Assembly (NCBI GenBank): GCA_012103575.1 | Contig: WLWN01000001.1 | Location: 883,792 to 947,791 of the forward strand | Origin: Kiritimatiellia bacterium | Lineage (GTDB): Bacteria > Verrucomicrobiota > Kiritimatiellia > WLWN01 | Length of the DNA stretch: 64,000 nucleotides | Direction: 5' to 3' | Shown: positions 27,409 through 35,466 of the stretch, one piece after another | How the letters are laid out: each line of letters starts with the position of its first letter | How positions within the stretch are numbered: position 1 is the first letter of the stretch | The notes under the pieces: model-generated | What the model was told of the DNA's origin: nothing | The model's input: the letters and a program-made list of their open reading frames with translations, nothing else | Databases searched by the model: none | Translations under genes and position numbers: made by a program

Positions 27409-27491
27409 TCTGTAAAAGTGTAAAATTGCATGTTTTTTTGCTTGTAAAGTTTCCTTTGTGATTTATATTCATTAGCAGGAGTAAAAATAGT

Positions 27492-27836
27492 ATGGCGAAT
27501 ATAGAACAAAAAATTAAAGCTCCGATATTGAAACTGCGCAAAAATTTTGACACGCCTCGAAAAGATTTTGCAAGGCTTCTTGGTATTTCTGAGCGATCGT
27601 TGGCGGGCCTGGAGCAGGGTAAAAAACCGACGCCTCCCATGCAGCGAAAAATTCGTGAACTGATACGTCTTTATGAGGCCTTGGTGAAAGTAGTTCATGC
27701 CGATTTCGTCTCCGGATGGCTGCAAGAACCCAATACTGCTTTTAATAATTTAAAACCTCTTGAGGTGGTTGAACGTGGTGAAACAGATCGGATTTGGAAA
27801 ATGATCTATTATCTGGAATCAGGCATTGCAAGTTAA
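27492..27836 (+). CDS. Xre/MbcA/ParS-type antitoxin partner of the RES toxin
   Basis: The 114-residue protein has an N-terminal helix-turn-helix (TPRKDFARLLGISERSLAGLEQG). Its C-terminal toxin-binding region (VSGWLQEPNTAFNNLKPLEVVERGETDRI) has the pattern common to Xre/MbcA antitoxins of RES toxins. It is placed after the toxin gene, whereas many pairs have the antitoxin first. Intact; its cognate toxin carries a nonsense codon. Confidence 0.82.
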   Translation: MANIEQKIKAPILKLRKNFDTPRKDFARLLGISERSLAGLEQGKKPTPPMQRKIRELIRLYEALVKVVHADFVSGWLQEPNTAFNNLKPLEVVERGETDRIWKMIYYLESGIAS

Positions 27837-28164
27837 TCAAAACGATTTCGTTTAGATCTTACCCAGTTCGCTACGAAAAATTTGGTGTAACTGCGAATTT
27901 GTCTGGAATTTTCCCCTAGAGTTTTATTCTTGTTACCCAAGCGTTATTATGATCATCTCTTGTAACTGAACTGGGTCTCAGGGTCGATAAAGAGGCTTCA
28001 GATTGCAGTAAATCAGTAAAGTCGACTTTGAATTGAATAAGGGGGAGCGCTTCCATAGATGTTAAAGGGGGAATTAATTTCGACGACCAAACAAAAATAA
28101 CAGCTGAACCTCTCACAAACTTCGCTTTGTAAGAGCTAGAAAACTAATTAAAATGAGGTGATTA
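27837..28164. other. spacer before htpG
   Basis: A 66-codon leftward frame (27916-28116) has no recognisable content and no ribosome binding site, so no gene is called. GAGGTG precedes the htpG ATG. Confidence 0.35.
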
Positions 28165-30195
28165 ATGCCACCAAAAGCAAAAGCAAAAAAGCCAAATAAA
28201 GAGACAAGGAATTTTGAAGCAGAAGTTAAAAAACTTTTAGATATCGTTATCCATTCACTCTACACGCATAAAGAAATCTTCCTGCGGGAGCTTATTGCAA
28301 ACGCTTCTGATGCCTTGGACAAACTGCGAATTTTGTCGCTCACAGAGCCTGAAATTCTTAAAGATGATGAACCCGAACTATTGATTTCTTTGGATATCGA
28401 CAAAGAGAAAAAAACATTAACTATTTCAGACAATGGAATTGGGATGACCTATGATGAGGTGGTCGAAAATATTGGTACCATCGCTAAGTCAGGTTCTAAG
28501 AAGTTTCTTGAGGTCCTAAAACAGAATAAACATACGGAAAGCGATATTGAGTTAATTGGTCAATTTGGAGTGGGTTTTTACTCTGCTTTTATGGTCGCCG
28601 AAAAAGTAACTCTTATGACTATTTCTCCTAAAGAAAAGATGGGTGTAAAATGGGAATCAATGGGAGATGGGACCTATAATCTAGAGGCGGTAGAGAAAAC
28701 CTCAAGGGGGACTCAAATAATATTGTATCTAAAAGACGAAAGCGAAGTAGAGTCTCCATCTGATGAAAATTTCCTCGATCAATATACCATTCAGAATTTG
28801 GTCAAAAAGCATTGCAACTTTATCAACTATCCGATCCGGATGAATTTTTATACCGAAGAATCTGAAAAGGACAAAGACGGAAAAGTCATTGAGGGTAAAA
28901 ATGTAACCACGGTAACCGAAAAAACACTTAACGAGATCAAGCCGATTTGGCAAAAAGACAGAAAAGAGATCAAAAATGAAGAATATCTAGAATTTTATAA
29001 ACAACATTTTCATGATTGGAATGCATCTGCTGACATCCTTCATCTAAAGGGTGAGGGTGCAACAGAGTTTACCGCCTTGCTTTTCATTCCCTCAGTGGCT
29101 CCCTATAATTTATACTCTCCAGATTATAACTCGGGACTCGAGCTCTATTCAAAAAATATGTTGATTATGTCGGATTGTCAGGAGCTTTTGCCCGAATATC
29201 TTAAATTTGTGAAAGGAATCGTTGATTCAGCGGACTTATCCCTAAACATATCAAGAGAAATGCTTCAGCACAATCGCCAATTAAGGTTGATTGGTAATTA
29301 TTTAGAAAAAAAAGTAATCGATAAGCTAAAAGAATTTCGGGACAAAAAACGTAAAAAGTATGAAGAAATTTGGAAAGAGTATGGTAAATCCATTAAAGGA
29401 GGAATTTACACGGAGTATAAAAACAAAGAAAAATTACAAGATTTTTTGCTTTTTGAGTCATCTCACTCTGAAAAAAATTTGTCTACACTAAAAGAATACG
29501 TAGAACGTATGCCTGAAAAGCAAAAAGATATTTTTTATGCAGTAGGTGAAACGCGTGAGTATATCGAAAATATGCCACAGATGGAAGTGGTCAAAGAAAA
29601 AGGCGTCGAAGTATTATATTTTACCGACAAAGTCGATGAGTTTCTGACCCAAAATCTTCATGAGTATGAAGGAAGAAGCCTACAATCCGTAAGTCGAGGC
29701 GACCTCAAATTTGGTGACGACCAAGAAGAGGACAAAGACACAAATGCTGAAAAAGACGGAAAGGATGAGTCAAAAGACGAGAAAGAAAACGCTGAAAAAG
29801 ACAAGTCCCAAGAAAAATATAAAAAGTTAACTGATCTTATGAAAGAAGCGTTGGGAGATAAAATCAAAGAGGTTCGAGTGTCTAATCGTTTAGCTTCCAG
29901 TCCGGTTTGTTTAGTTAGCGATAGCTCAGGTTACAGCCTAAATATGGAGCGGTTGATGAAAGATGCCAATCAAGGCTTCATGCGTGCGACGAAAATCTTA
30001 GAGATCAATTCAGAGCATGATATCGTAGAAAACATGCATGCCATGGTTGAAAAAGGAGAGCCAAACGGCCACGTCAAAAATCAGACTATCTTGCTCTATA
30101 ACCAGGCCCTACTCATAGAAGGAGAGAAGCTTGAAGACCCTATTGATTTTTCCAAGCGTATGTCCGAAGTGATGATAGAAGCTCTCAAAACATGA
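28165..30195 (+). CDS. htpG: molecular chaperone HtpG (Hsp90)
   Basis: HtpG is the bacterial Hsp90, an ATP-driven chaperone dimer in the cytoplasm. The 676 residues begin with the GHKL ATPase domain: ELIANASDALDKLR, DNGIGMTYDE, and GQFGVGFYSAFMVA. The middle domain has the catalytic-loop Arg in SLNISREMLQHNRQL. Unusual is a highly charged Asp/Glu/Lys run of about 45 residues between the middle and C-terminal domains (roughly residues 512-557), a linker-like insertion that makes the protein longer than E. coli HtpG. The frame is intact. Confidence 0.95.
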   Translation: MPPKAKAKKPNKETRNFEAEVKKLLDIVIHSLYTHKEIFLRELIANASDALDKLRILSLTEPEILKDDEPELLISLDIDKEKKTLTISDNGIGMTYDEVVENIGTIAKSGSKKFLEVLKQNKHTESDIELIGQFGVGFYSAFMVAEKVTLMTISPKEKMGVKWESMGDGTYNLEAVEKTSRGTQIILYLKDESEVESPSDENFLDQYTIQNLVKKHCNFINYPIRMNFYTEESEKDKDGKVIEGKNVTTVTEKTLNEIKPIWQKDRKEIKNEEYLEFYKQHFHDWNASADILHLKGEGATEFTALLFIPSVAPYNLYSPDYNSGLELYSKNMLIMSDCQELLPEYLKFVKGIVDSADLSLNISREMLQHNRQLRLIGNYLEKKVIDKLKEFRDKKRKKYEEIWKEYGKSIKGGIYTEYKNKEKLQDFLLFESSHSEKNLSTLKEYVERMPEKQKDIFYAVGETREYIENMPQMEVVKEKGVEVLYFTDKVDEFLTQNLHEYEGRSLQSVSRGDLKFGDDQEEDKDTNAEKDGKDESKDEKENAEKDKSQEKYKKLTDLMKEALGDKIKEVRVSNRLASSPVCLVSDSSGYSLNMERLMKDANQGFMRATKILEINSEHDIVENMHAMVEKGEPNGHVKNQTILLYNQALLIEGEKLEDPIDFSKRMSEVMIEALKT

Positions 30196-30302
30196 TGAGC
30201 AAAGAATAGGGTCTAAGGTCTGTATACCAGAAGTTAATCCTGCCATGACACATAGAGGTTGCATTCCTCCTTATTGGTGTCAATAAACTTTTCGAATAAA
30301 TA

Positions 30303-31379
30303 ATGCGTCAAATTTTTGTTGCCAATCTATTAGAATGGTTTGAAGAGAATAAACGTGATCTTCCTTGGCGGAAAAATTCTGCTCCTTATCGGGTTTGGGT
30401 CTCAGAGCTCATGTTGCAGCAAACTAGAGCTGATCAAGTGATTCCGTACTATAAACGGTTCATGAAAGCGTTTCCCTCCTTGCGAGCGTTAGCCTTATCC
30501 CCTCGTCAAGAGGTTTTAAAGGTTTGGGAAGGTTTGGGCTATTATGCCCGTGCGCGAAATATGCATGAAACCGCACAATTTTTAGTGAAAGAAAAAAAAG
30601 GACGGTTTCCGCGGACGTACGAAGGTTTAAAAGAGCTCCCGGGGATTGGTCCTTATACGGCTGCAGCGATTGGGAGTTTGGCCTTCAACCTTGATGAGGC
30701 TGTTGTAGATGGAAATGTAGCACGCGTTTTGTCTCGTCTCTTTGCCTATTCTCAAGATGTTGGGTCCACCGTTGGGAGAAAACAGATTCAAGAATGGGCA
30801 AATGAACTTCTTCCAAAAGGTCGGGCCGCGGCTTTTAATGAATCCGTTATGGAATTGGGCGCTCTCATTTGTCTTCCTCAAAGTCCGAAATGTGATCAAT
30901 GTCCACTAAAGTCTGTATGTCGAGCATATGCGAAAAGAGCATCGACACGGTATCCTGTAAAGAAGAAGAAAAAACCGGTTCCGCATAAAGTAGCAGGAGT
31001 TGCTGTTGTAGTTAGACGAGACGGAAAACTCCTGATTGATCAAAGAAACGAAGAGGACATGTTAGGGGGCCTATGGGAATTTCCTGGGGGAAAGCAGGAA
31101 ACCGGTGAGTCTATTAAAAAGTGCATCAAGCGTGAGATTAAGGAAGAATTAGGAGTTGATATAAAGGTTGGAAAACATCTAACGACCGTATATCATGTGT
31201 ATAGTCATTTTACGTTGGAATTGCATGTTCATTGGGCAAAGATCATTAAAGGTAGACCGCGTGCGATCGAATGTAAAAATTACAGGTGGGTAGATTTTGT
31301 CCATCTTCGTGAGTACCCGTTTTCACGTGCAGATATATATATTATTGAAGAAATAAGTCGTCAAAAGTCGAAGGTCTGA
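30303..31379 (+). CDS. mutY: A/G-specific adenine glycosylase with intact Nudix domain
   Basis: MutY removes adenine mispaired with 8-oxoguanine. The 358 residues carry the catalytic Glu35 (SELMLQQTR), the helix-hairpin-helix ELPGIGPYTAAAIG, the catalytic Asp136 (VVDGNVARVLSR), and the iron-sulfur Cys set CLPQSPKCDQCPLKSVC. The C-terminal domain is a Nudix fold with a full Nudix box (G-x5-E-x7-REIKEELGV within GGKQETGES...). Most MutY C-terminal domains recognise 8-oxoG but have lost hydrolase residues; here a MutT-like 8-oxo-dGTPase activity is plausible. Its 3' end overlaps a long inverted repeat. Confidence 0.93.
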   Translation: MRQIFVANLLEWFEENKRDLPWRKNSAPYRVWVSELMLQQTRADQVIPYYKRFMKAFPSLRALALSPRQEVLKVWEGLGYYARARNMHETAQFLVKEKKGRFPRTYEGLKELPGIGPYTAAAIGSLAFNLDEAVVDGNVARVLSRLFAYSQDVGSTVGRKQIQEWANELLPKGRAAAFNESVMELGALICLPQSPKCDQCPLKSVCRAYAKRASTRYPVKKKKKPVPHKVAGVAVVVRRDGKLLIDQRNEEDMLGGLWEFPGGKQETGESIKKCIKREIKEELGVDIKVGKHLTTVYHVYSHFTLELHVHWAKIIKGRPRAIECKNYRWVDFVHLREYPFSRADIYIIEEISRQKSKV

Positions 31380-31499
31380 AAGTCAAAGGTCAAAAAGAAG
31401 ACCCCGCAGCAAGCTGCGTAAAAGAAAAGTGGTAGCAAACTATCGCACTCCCCATTGGAAATCTTTACCTTAGACTTTTGACTTTCAGACCTTCGACCT
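31365..31499. repeat. long inverted repeat between convergent mutY and frr
   Basis: GTCGAAGGTCTGAAAGTCAA (from 31367) is the complement of the stretch ending GACCTTCGAC near 31497; arms of about 21-25 bp enclose about 90 bases. It includes the mutY stop codon and ends next to the frr stop, so it could end both transcripts. Related AGTCGAAGGTCGAAAGTC sequence occurs at about 41045. The loop also holds GCAGCAAGCTGC, which recurs near 21404. Confidence 0.65.
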
Positions 31500-31507
31500 G
31501 ACACTCC

Positions 31508-32071
31508 TCACACCTCCATCACTTCTTGTTCTTTAGAAGCAATCAGTTCGTCGATTTTTTTGATGGATTCGTCTGTGCTCTTTTGAATCTGTTCGAGTCC
31601 ACTATCGCGTTCATCTTCAGTAATTTTTTTGTTTTTTTGGGAGCTTTTCATATAGTCATTGGCTTCTCGACGAATATTACGTATGGCGACACGCTGTTCT
31701 TCTGCCATACGCCCTGCTACTTTTAGGAGTTCTTTACGTCGTTCTTCTGTGAGCTCTGGAATGGGGATACGAATCCCACGTCCGTCATTCATGGGTGTGA
31801 CGCCGACATTGGCGCTCAAAATTGCTTTTTCGATGGCTTCAAGTCTGCTTGGATCGTATGCGTTGATAACAATGAGTCGGGGTTCGGGTGTTGCAATGTT
31901 TGCGAGATCACGGAGTCGTGTGGGGGTGCCGTAATAGTCTACGGATATATTATCAACAAGACTCGGTGAAGCTTTGCCTGTACGGATGCCTGACAGTTCT
32001 TCTTGAAGAAACAAAATGGTTTTTTCCATTCGATCGTCTGTATCTAGTAAAATATCGTCTACCGTTTTCAT
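31508..32071 (-). CDS. frr: ribosome recycling factor
   Basis: RRF splits post-termination ribosomes with EF-G. The 187-residue length, the TRLRDLANIATPEPRLIVI and VTPMNDGRGIRIPIPELTEERR stretches, and the KVAGRMAEEQRVAIRNIRRE helix are diagnostic. It follows pyrH by three bases in the usual pyrH-frr order. Intact. Confidence 0.97.
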   Translation of the reverse strand: MKTVDDILLDTDDRMEKTILFLQEELSGIRTGKASPSLVDNISVDYYGTPTRLRDLANIATPEPRLIVINAYDPSRLEAIEKAILSANVGVTPMNDGRGIRIPIPELTEERRKELLKVAGRMAEEQRVAIRNIRREANDYMKSSQKNKKITEDERDSGLEQIQKSTDESIKKIDELIASKEQEVMEV

Positions 32072-32074
32072 CTT

Positions 32075-32815
32075 CTATCCGTTGTCTGATCCACCAACAA
32101 GGGTTCCGACAGGTTTGCCGTCTAAGACTTTGATAATCTCGTCCTGTTTGAAAAAGTTAAAGACAATAATAGGGAGATTATTCTCTTTGCAAAGTGAAAA
32201 AGCCGCAGCATCCATAATTTTCAACTCTTTGCTGAGAGCCTCCGAGTAACCAATTTTTTGATAGCGTTTAGCCTTTTGGTTTTTAACGGGATCTTCCGTA
32301 TAGATGCCATCGACTTTTGTGCCCTTTATCAGCAGATCACAATTGGTCTCATTGGCTCTAAGGGCGGCTGCCGTGTCTGTTGTCAAATAGGGGTTCCCTG
32401 TTCCTGCACCAAAAATAACAATACGCCCTTTTTCTAGATGTCGTGTTGCTTTGCGTCGGACAAAAGGTTCTGCGACAGCAGGAATAGGAAATGCCGTCAT
32501 GACACGAGTCGGGACCTCCATTTTTTCAAGGGAGGATTGTAAGGCTAGACAGTTAATAACCGTGGAAAGCATGCCCATATAATCGCCTGTGTTACGATCA
32601 ATGTGTAAACTTTCTCCACCACGAAAAATATTTCCCCCGCCAACAACGATCGCAATTTCGCATCCTTTTGCCTTCGCTTTTTTCAGCTGTGAGGCAATTT
32701 TACTGATCGCTTTTATATCTAAGCTATGGCCTGTTTCTTTATTTTGAAAAGCTTCGCCACTTAATTTCAGGAGGATACGTTTATACTTTGTTTTTTGGGG
32801 TGACCTCTTAGCCAT
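32075..32815 (-). CDS. pyrH: uridylate (UMP) kinase
   Basis: PyrH phosphorylates UMP to UDP with ATP. The start at 32815 (MAKRSPQKTKYKRILLKLSG) is chosen because the longer open frame runs into the foldback element at 32858 and so is artefactual. The 246-residue protein has LKLSGEAF, VVGGGNIFRG, GDYMGMLSTVIN, and FGAGTGNPYLTTDTAAALRA, all typical. rpsB-tsf, the usual upstream neighbours, are absent; instead foldback copy C begins 43 bases upstream and probably insulates the operon from readthrough. Confidence 0.95.
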   Translation of the reverse strand: MAKRSPQKTKYKRILLKLSGEAFQNKETGHSLDIKAISKIASQLKKAKAKGCEIAIVVGGGNIFRGGESLHIDRNTGDYMGMLSTVINCLALQSSLEKMEVPTRVMTAFPIPAVAEPFVRRKATRHLEKGRIVIFGAGTGNPYLTTDTAAALRANETNCDLLIKGTKVDGIYTEDPVKNQKAKRYQKIGYSEALSKELKIMDAAAFSLCKENNLPIIVFNFFKQDEIIKVLDGKPVGTLVGGSDNG

Positions 32816-32857
32816 TTCATTTAGTTCTCTCAGGATTGTATGTTTGAATAATAGATA

Positions 32858-33020
32858 CCTGGATCCGTCAATTAAACGTGGGATTTCTGTGCGAATGCTT
32901 TGGAGGCAAAAGGTTGCAAAAAAACGCAGGCGCACCCGCTGGGTGCGTCGAGGCTTTTTTGTAATTCCTTTTGGCCCAAATGGTTCGTGCAGAAAACCGC
33001 GTTTAACTGGCGGATCCAGC
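32858..33020. mobile_element. 163-bp foldback element, copy C, upstream of pyrH
   Basis: Orientation is opposite to copies A and B. The last base is changed (CCAGC for CCAGG). The flanks AGATA (32853-32857) and AGATA (33021-33025) form a perfect 5-bp target duplication. The central hairpin with A/T runs sits between the TMEM175-like gene and pyrH, where it could block transcription in both directions. Confidence 0.9.
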
Positions 33021-33213
33021 AGATAATATAGTTGAAGTCATTGGAGATGTAAAGGCTTGAAAAAAATTAGAGGTCACTTTTTTTCGATTTTTATCTTGCA
33101 ACATGAGTATTGAAAAAGGTAGATCGTAATCTCAAGAAAAAGTGAGGTAAAATAATATGGAGAACCATGTGAAGGCTTTTAGGGCGGGAAACGATTCGGT
33201 AAAAGAATAGAGG

Positions 33214-33866
33214 ATGGGTATGAGAAATAGAATTTTCATCTCAGTAAATCGTCTTGCGGCATTGGTAGATGGCGTTTTGGCTATTGTCCTGACGTTAATG
33301 GTCGTGTTGATTGAACCTATAGAACCTGGCGAGTCAAGTGAAGAGCTGATTCAGGATTTCCTTCGTGTGGGGCACATTATTTTGGCTTACGCGCTGAGTT
33401 TTGTTTTAATCAGCATCTATTGGTTTAATCATTACGCAATTTTTCAACATCTCAAACGTGCGTCTTTTTTCCTAGTCTATTAAACCTAATCTTCCTCTTT
33501 TCGGTAGCGCTGATACCGTTTGCTACCAGTGTGCTCGTCGACTATTTTGAGAACAAAATAGCGCTCGTGATGTATGGTGTGGTTCATTTTACGAGCAGTG
33601 TCATGTTGCTCGTGATGTGGCGGCATGCTTCCCGCATGCCTCCTCTTCTGGAACGTGATGTCGATTCCACCATTGCAGTGCATATAGAATGTAAGTTATG
33701 GGTCATGCCCATGTTATATCTATTAGCTGTCGGAATCTCAACTTTCAGCCGTATCGCTAGCCTAATTGCCTTTGTCGTGGTGCCGATTGTTCATGTAGTA
33801 TTAGATCTCCTCGATTGGAATCCGCTTACTAGAATCGATGACGGTGGAACCCCAAAGACTACGTGA
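33214..33866 (+). pseudogene. TMEM175/DUF1211-type membrane protein with one frameshift
   Basis: The first part (RLAALVDGVLAIVLTLMV, then SIYWFNHYAIFQHL) and the second (LLNLIFLFSVALIPFATS, then VMYGVVHF) together match the TMEM175-like potassium channel family. They are in different frames, joined near 33480 around TTTCCTAGTCTATTAAACC. The first half stops at 33483. Several membrane helices remain in each half. The gene is either a recent pseudogene or carries a sequencing error. Confidence 0.75.
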
Positions 33867-33919
33867 TGGGCGAAATATATCAATTAATCAATCTTTTAAC
33901 CACCGCACTGCAAATTCCA

Positions 33920-33960
33920 GGTTTCACACAGAAAGTCCACATTTAATTTTCGGATCTAGA
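33920..33960. repeat. degenerate right half-end of the 163-bp foldback element
   Basis: CACAGAAAGTCCACATTTAA followed by CGGATCTAG aligns with the right end of the foldback copies (about 29 of 40 bases identical). The other end is missing. It marks an old, decayed insertion and shows that the family has been active more than once. Confidence 0.55.
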
Positions 33961-33984
33961 TTAACTCGTATATCCGGGGATTCC

Positions 33985-35166
33985 TTAAGCTAAAAATTTT
34001 TGAATAGTTTCATGTGAAATTGCGTTTGCTTTGCCATCGTTTAGTGTTTCATCAAATGGAATCTCTTCTGTAAGGGGCCCCGACGGGCCATTGAGGATCG
34101 CGAGTGGTACGGGTTCAGCGGTGTGACCTCGAAGGGATACCGGGGTTCTATGGTCCATGCAGATGATGAGCCGGTAGGGTTCTCCTTTTTCTTCAAGCCC
34201 TTTCCATACAGGATTGACGACTTCCTTGTCAAAAGCTTCTATAGCTTCTGTTTTTAATTCTGCATCTCCCATATGTCCGCATTCGTCGGGTGCTTCAATA
34301 TGAATATAAGCAAAATCATGATGCTTTAAGATCTCCAGGCCGGCTTGAACTTTTCCTTGATAGTTTGTGTCAATGAACCCTGTAGCATTTGGAATGATGG
34401 GCGCTTTTAAACCAGCTAATCGCCCTAATCCTCGGATGAGATCAACCGCTGAAACAACGCCGCCTGTTAATCCATGTAGGTCTTGATACGATGATAGAGT
34501 GAGTGCGTGACCCTGTCCCCACAGCCAGATTTGTGTCGCTGGTTTTTTACCGGATCTGATGCGAGCTTGATTGACAGGATGATTGGCGAGTCGTTCTTTG
34601 GATGCTTCCATAAGTTCACGAATTTCTTCTTCACGATGGCCTTGAGGCAGATACGCGACAATTGGTTTTCCCGATATTTCATGAGGGGGTTCTGTGGTCA
34701 ATTCCGTAGGACCGTTTTCCCAGATTAAAAGATGACGGTAGCTAACCCCTCCGTGAAATTGAATCTTTGGGTGACCCAATGTTTCTTGTATCGTGTCGAT
34801 AAGTTGATGGGCTTCTTCGGTTGTGATATGCCCTGACGAATAGTCTTCCATCATATTCTTTTCTACAGTGACTAGATTACAACGGAAAGCGATGTCTTTT
34901 TTTTTCATGGGTATACTTGCTCCAGCTGCTTCGATTGGAGCGCGCCCTGTATAATTCTCGGTTGGATCATAGCCTAGTAGACCAAGGTTTGCCACGTCAC
35001 TTCCGGGCTGCATGCCTTGCGGAATTGTTTGCACCATGTGTAGAAAGCTCTTAGCAGCTATTTTTCGTATGGTGGGAATAGAGGCTGCTTGTAAAGGTGT
35101 TTGGTTTCCAAGTTTAGGAACGGGATAATCGCCCATTCCATCGCCAACAAGGATGATTTTTTTCAT
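33985..35166 (-). CDS. apgM: cofactor-independent phosphoglycerate mutase (archaeal type)
   Basis: The 393-residue protein is of the ApgM type, which interconverts 2- and 3-phosphoglycerate in glycolysis. It begins IILVGDGMGDYPV (metal ligand Asp), then GSDVANLGLLGYDP with the catalytic Ser, YTGRAPIEAAG, and later HIEAPDECGHMGDAELK and MDHRTPVSLRGHTAEPVP metal-binding motifs. It is a member of the alkaline phosphatase superfamily. A GGAG sequence precedes the ATG. Intact. Confidence 0.92.
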   Translation of the reverse strand: MKKIILVGDGMGDYPVPKLGNQTPLQAASIPTIRKIAAKSFLHMVQTIPQGMQPGSDVANLGLLGYDPTENYTGRAPIEAAGASIPMKKKDIAFRCNLVTVEKNMMEDYSSGHITTEEAHQLIDTIQETLGHPKIQFHGGVSYRHLLIWENGPTELTTEPPHEISGKPIVAYLPQGHREEEIRELMEASKERLANHPVNQARIRSGKKPATQIWLWGQGHALTLSSYQDLHGLTGGVVSAVDLIRGLGRLAGLKAPIIPNATGFIDTNYQGKVQAGLEILKHHDFAYIHIEAPDECGHMGDAELKTEAIEAFDKEVVNPVWKGLEEKGEPYRLIICMDHRTPVSLRGHTAEPVPLAILNGPSGPLTEEIPFDETLNDGKANAISHETIQKFLA

Positions 35167-35235
35167 ATTTTTTCTCCATATAAGACATATTTCCCCCTTT
35201 TTTTACATATATTTTTCGTATCAATATTGTTTTCT

Positions 35236-35316
35236 ATTGAAGGGCGAATGTGCGTTTCCCCCTGGGGTTCCCCACCCCGACCTCCTTGACGTGCAGCGCC
35301 CTTCAATTTTTTTTTT
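35236..35316 (+). ncRNA. candidate small RNA with 11-bp closing stem, T10 tract and anti-Shine-Dalgarno sequence
   Basis: ATTGAAGGGCG (35236-35246) pairs with CGCCCTTCAAT (35297-35307), and ten T residues follow at once (35307-35316). The enclosed 50 bases are C/G-rich, with short CCCC/GGGG stems. They include ACCTCCTT (35280-35287), identical to the 3' end of bacterial 16S rRNA. No coding gene ends just upstream on this strand, so this is not simply the terminator of a known gene. It lies between apgM and purH, both on the other strand. Could also be a mobile palindrome. Confidence 0.35.
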
Positions 35317-35466
35317 GGGTATTTTTCAACGACGCTTCTAAGGTCATTGCATCTACTTTACTCGAGGTTCTAATGAGCGTGCAAAGTTCGTTGGTGTAGT
35401 CAATATTTTACCTTTCATCCTCTGACCACTCCATCGCTAACAACGTGTGGAGGCTTCCTTATCAGC

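Noticed and set aside
32816..32935. N-terminal extension of pyrH into upstream DNA.
   Set aside because: The added residues are translated from the foldback element; the conserved start is MAKRSPQK at 32815.
35255..35290. 13-codon GTG frame on the minus strand with an AAGGAGG site, as a possible leader peptide.
   Set aside because: It lies within the palindrome, has no downstream attenuator relation to apgM, and such short frames arise by chance; kept only as a note in the small-RNA finding.
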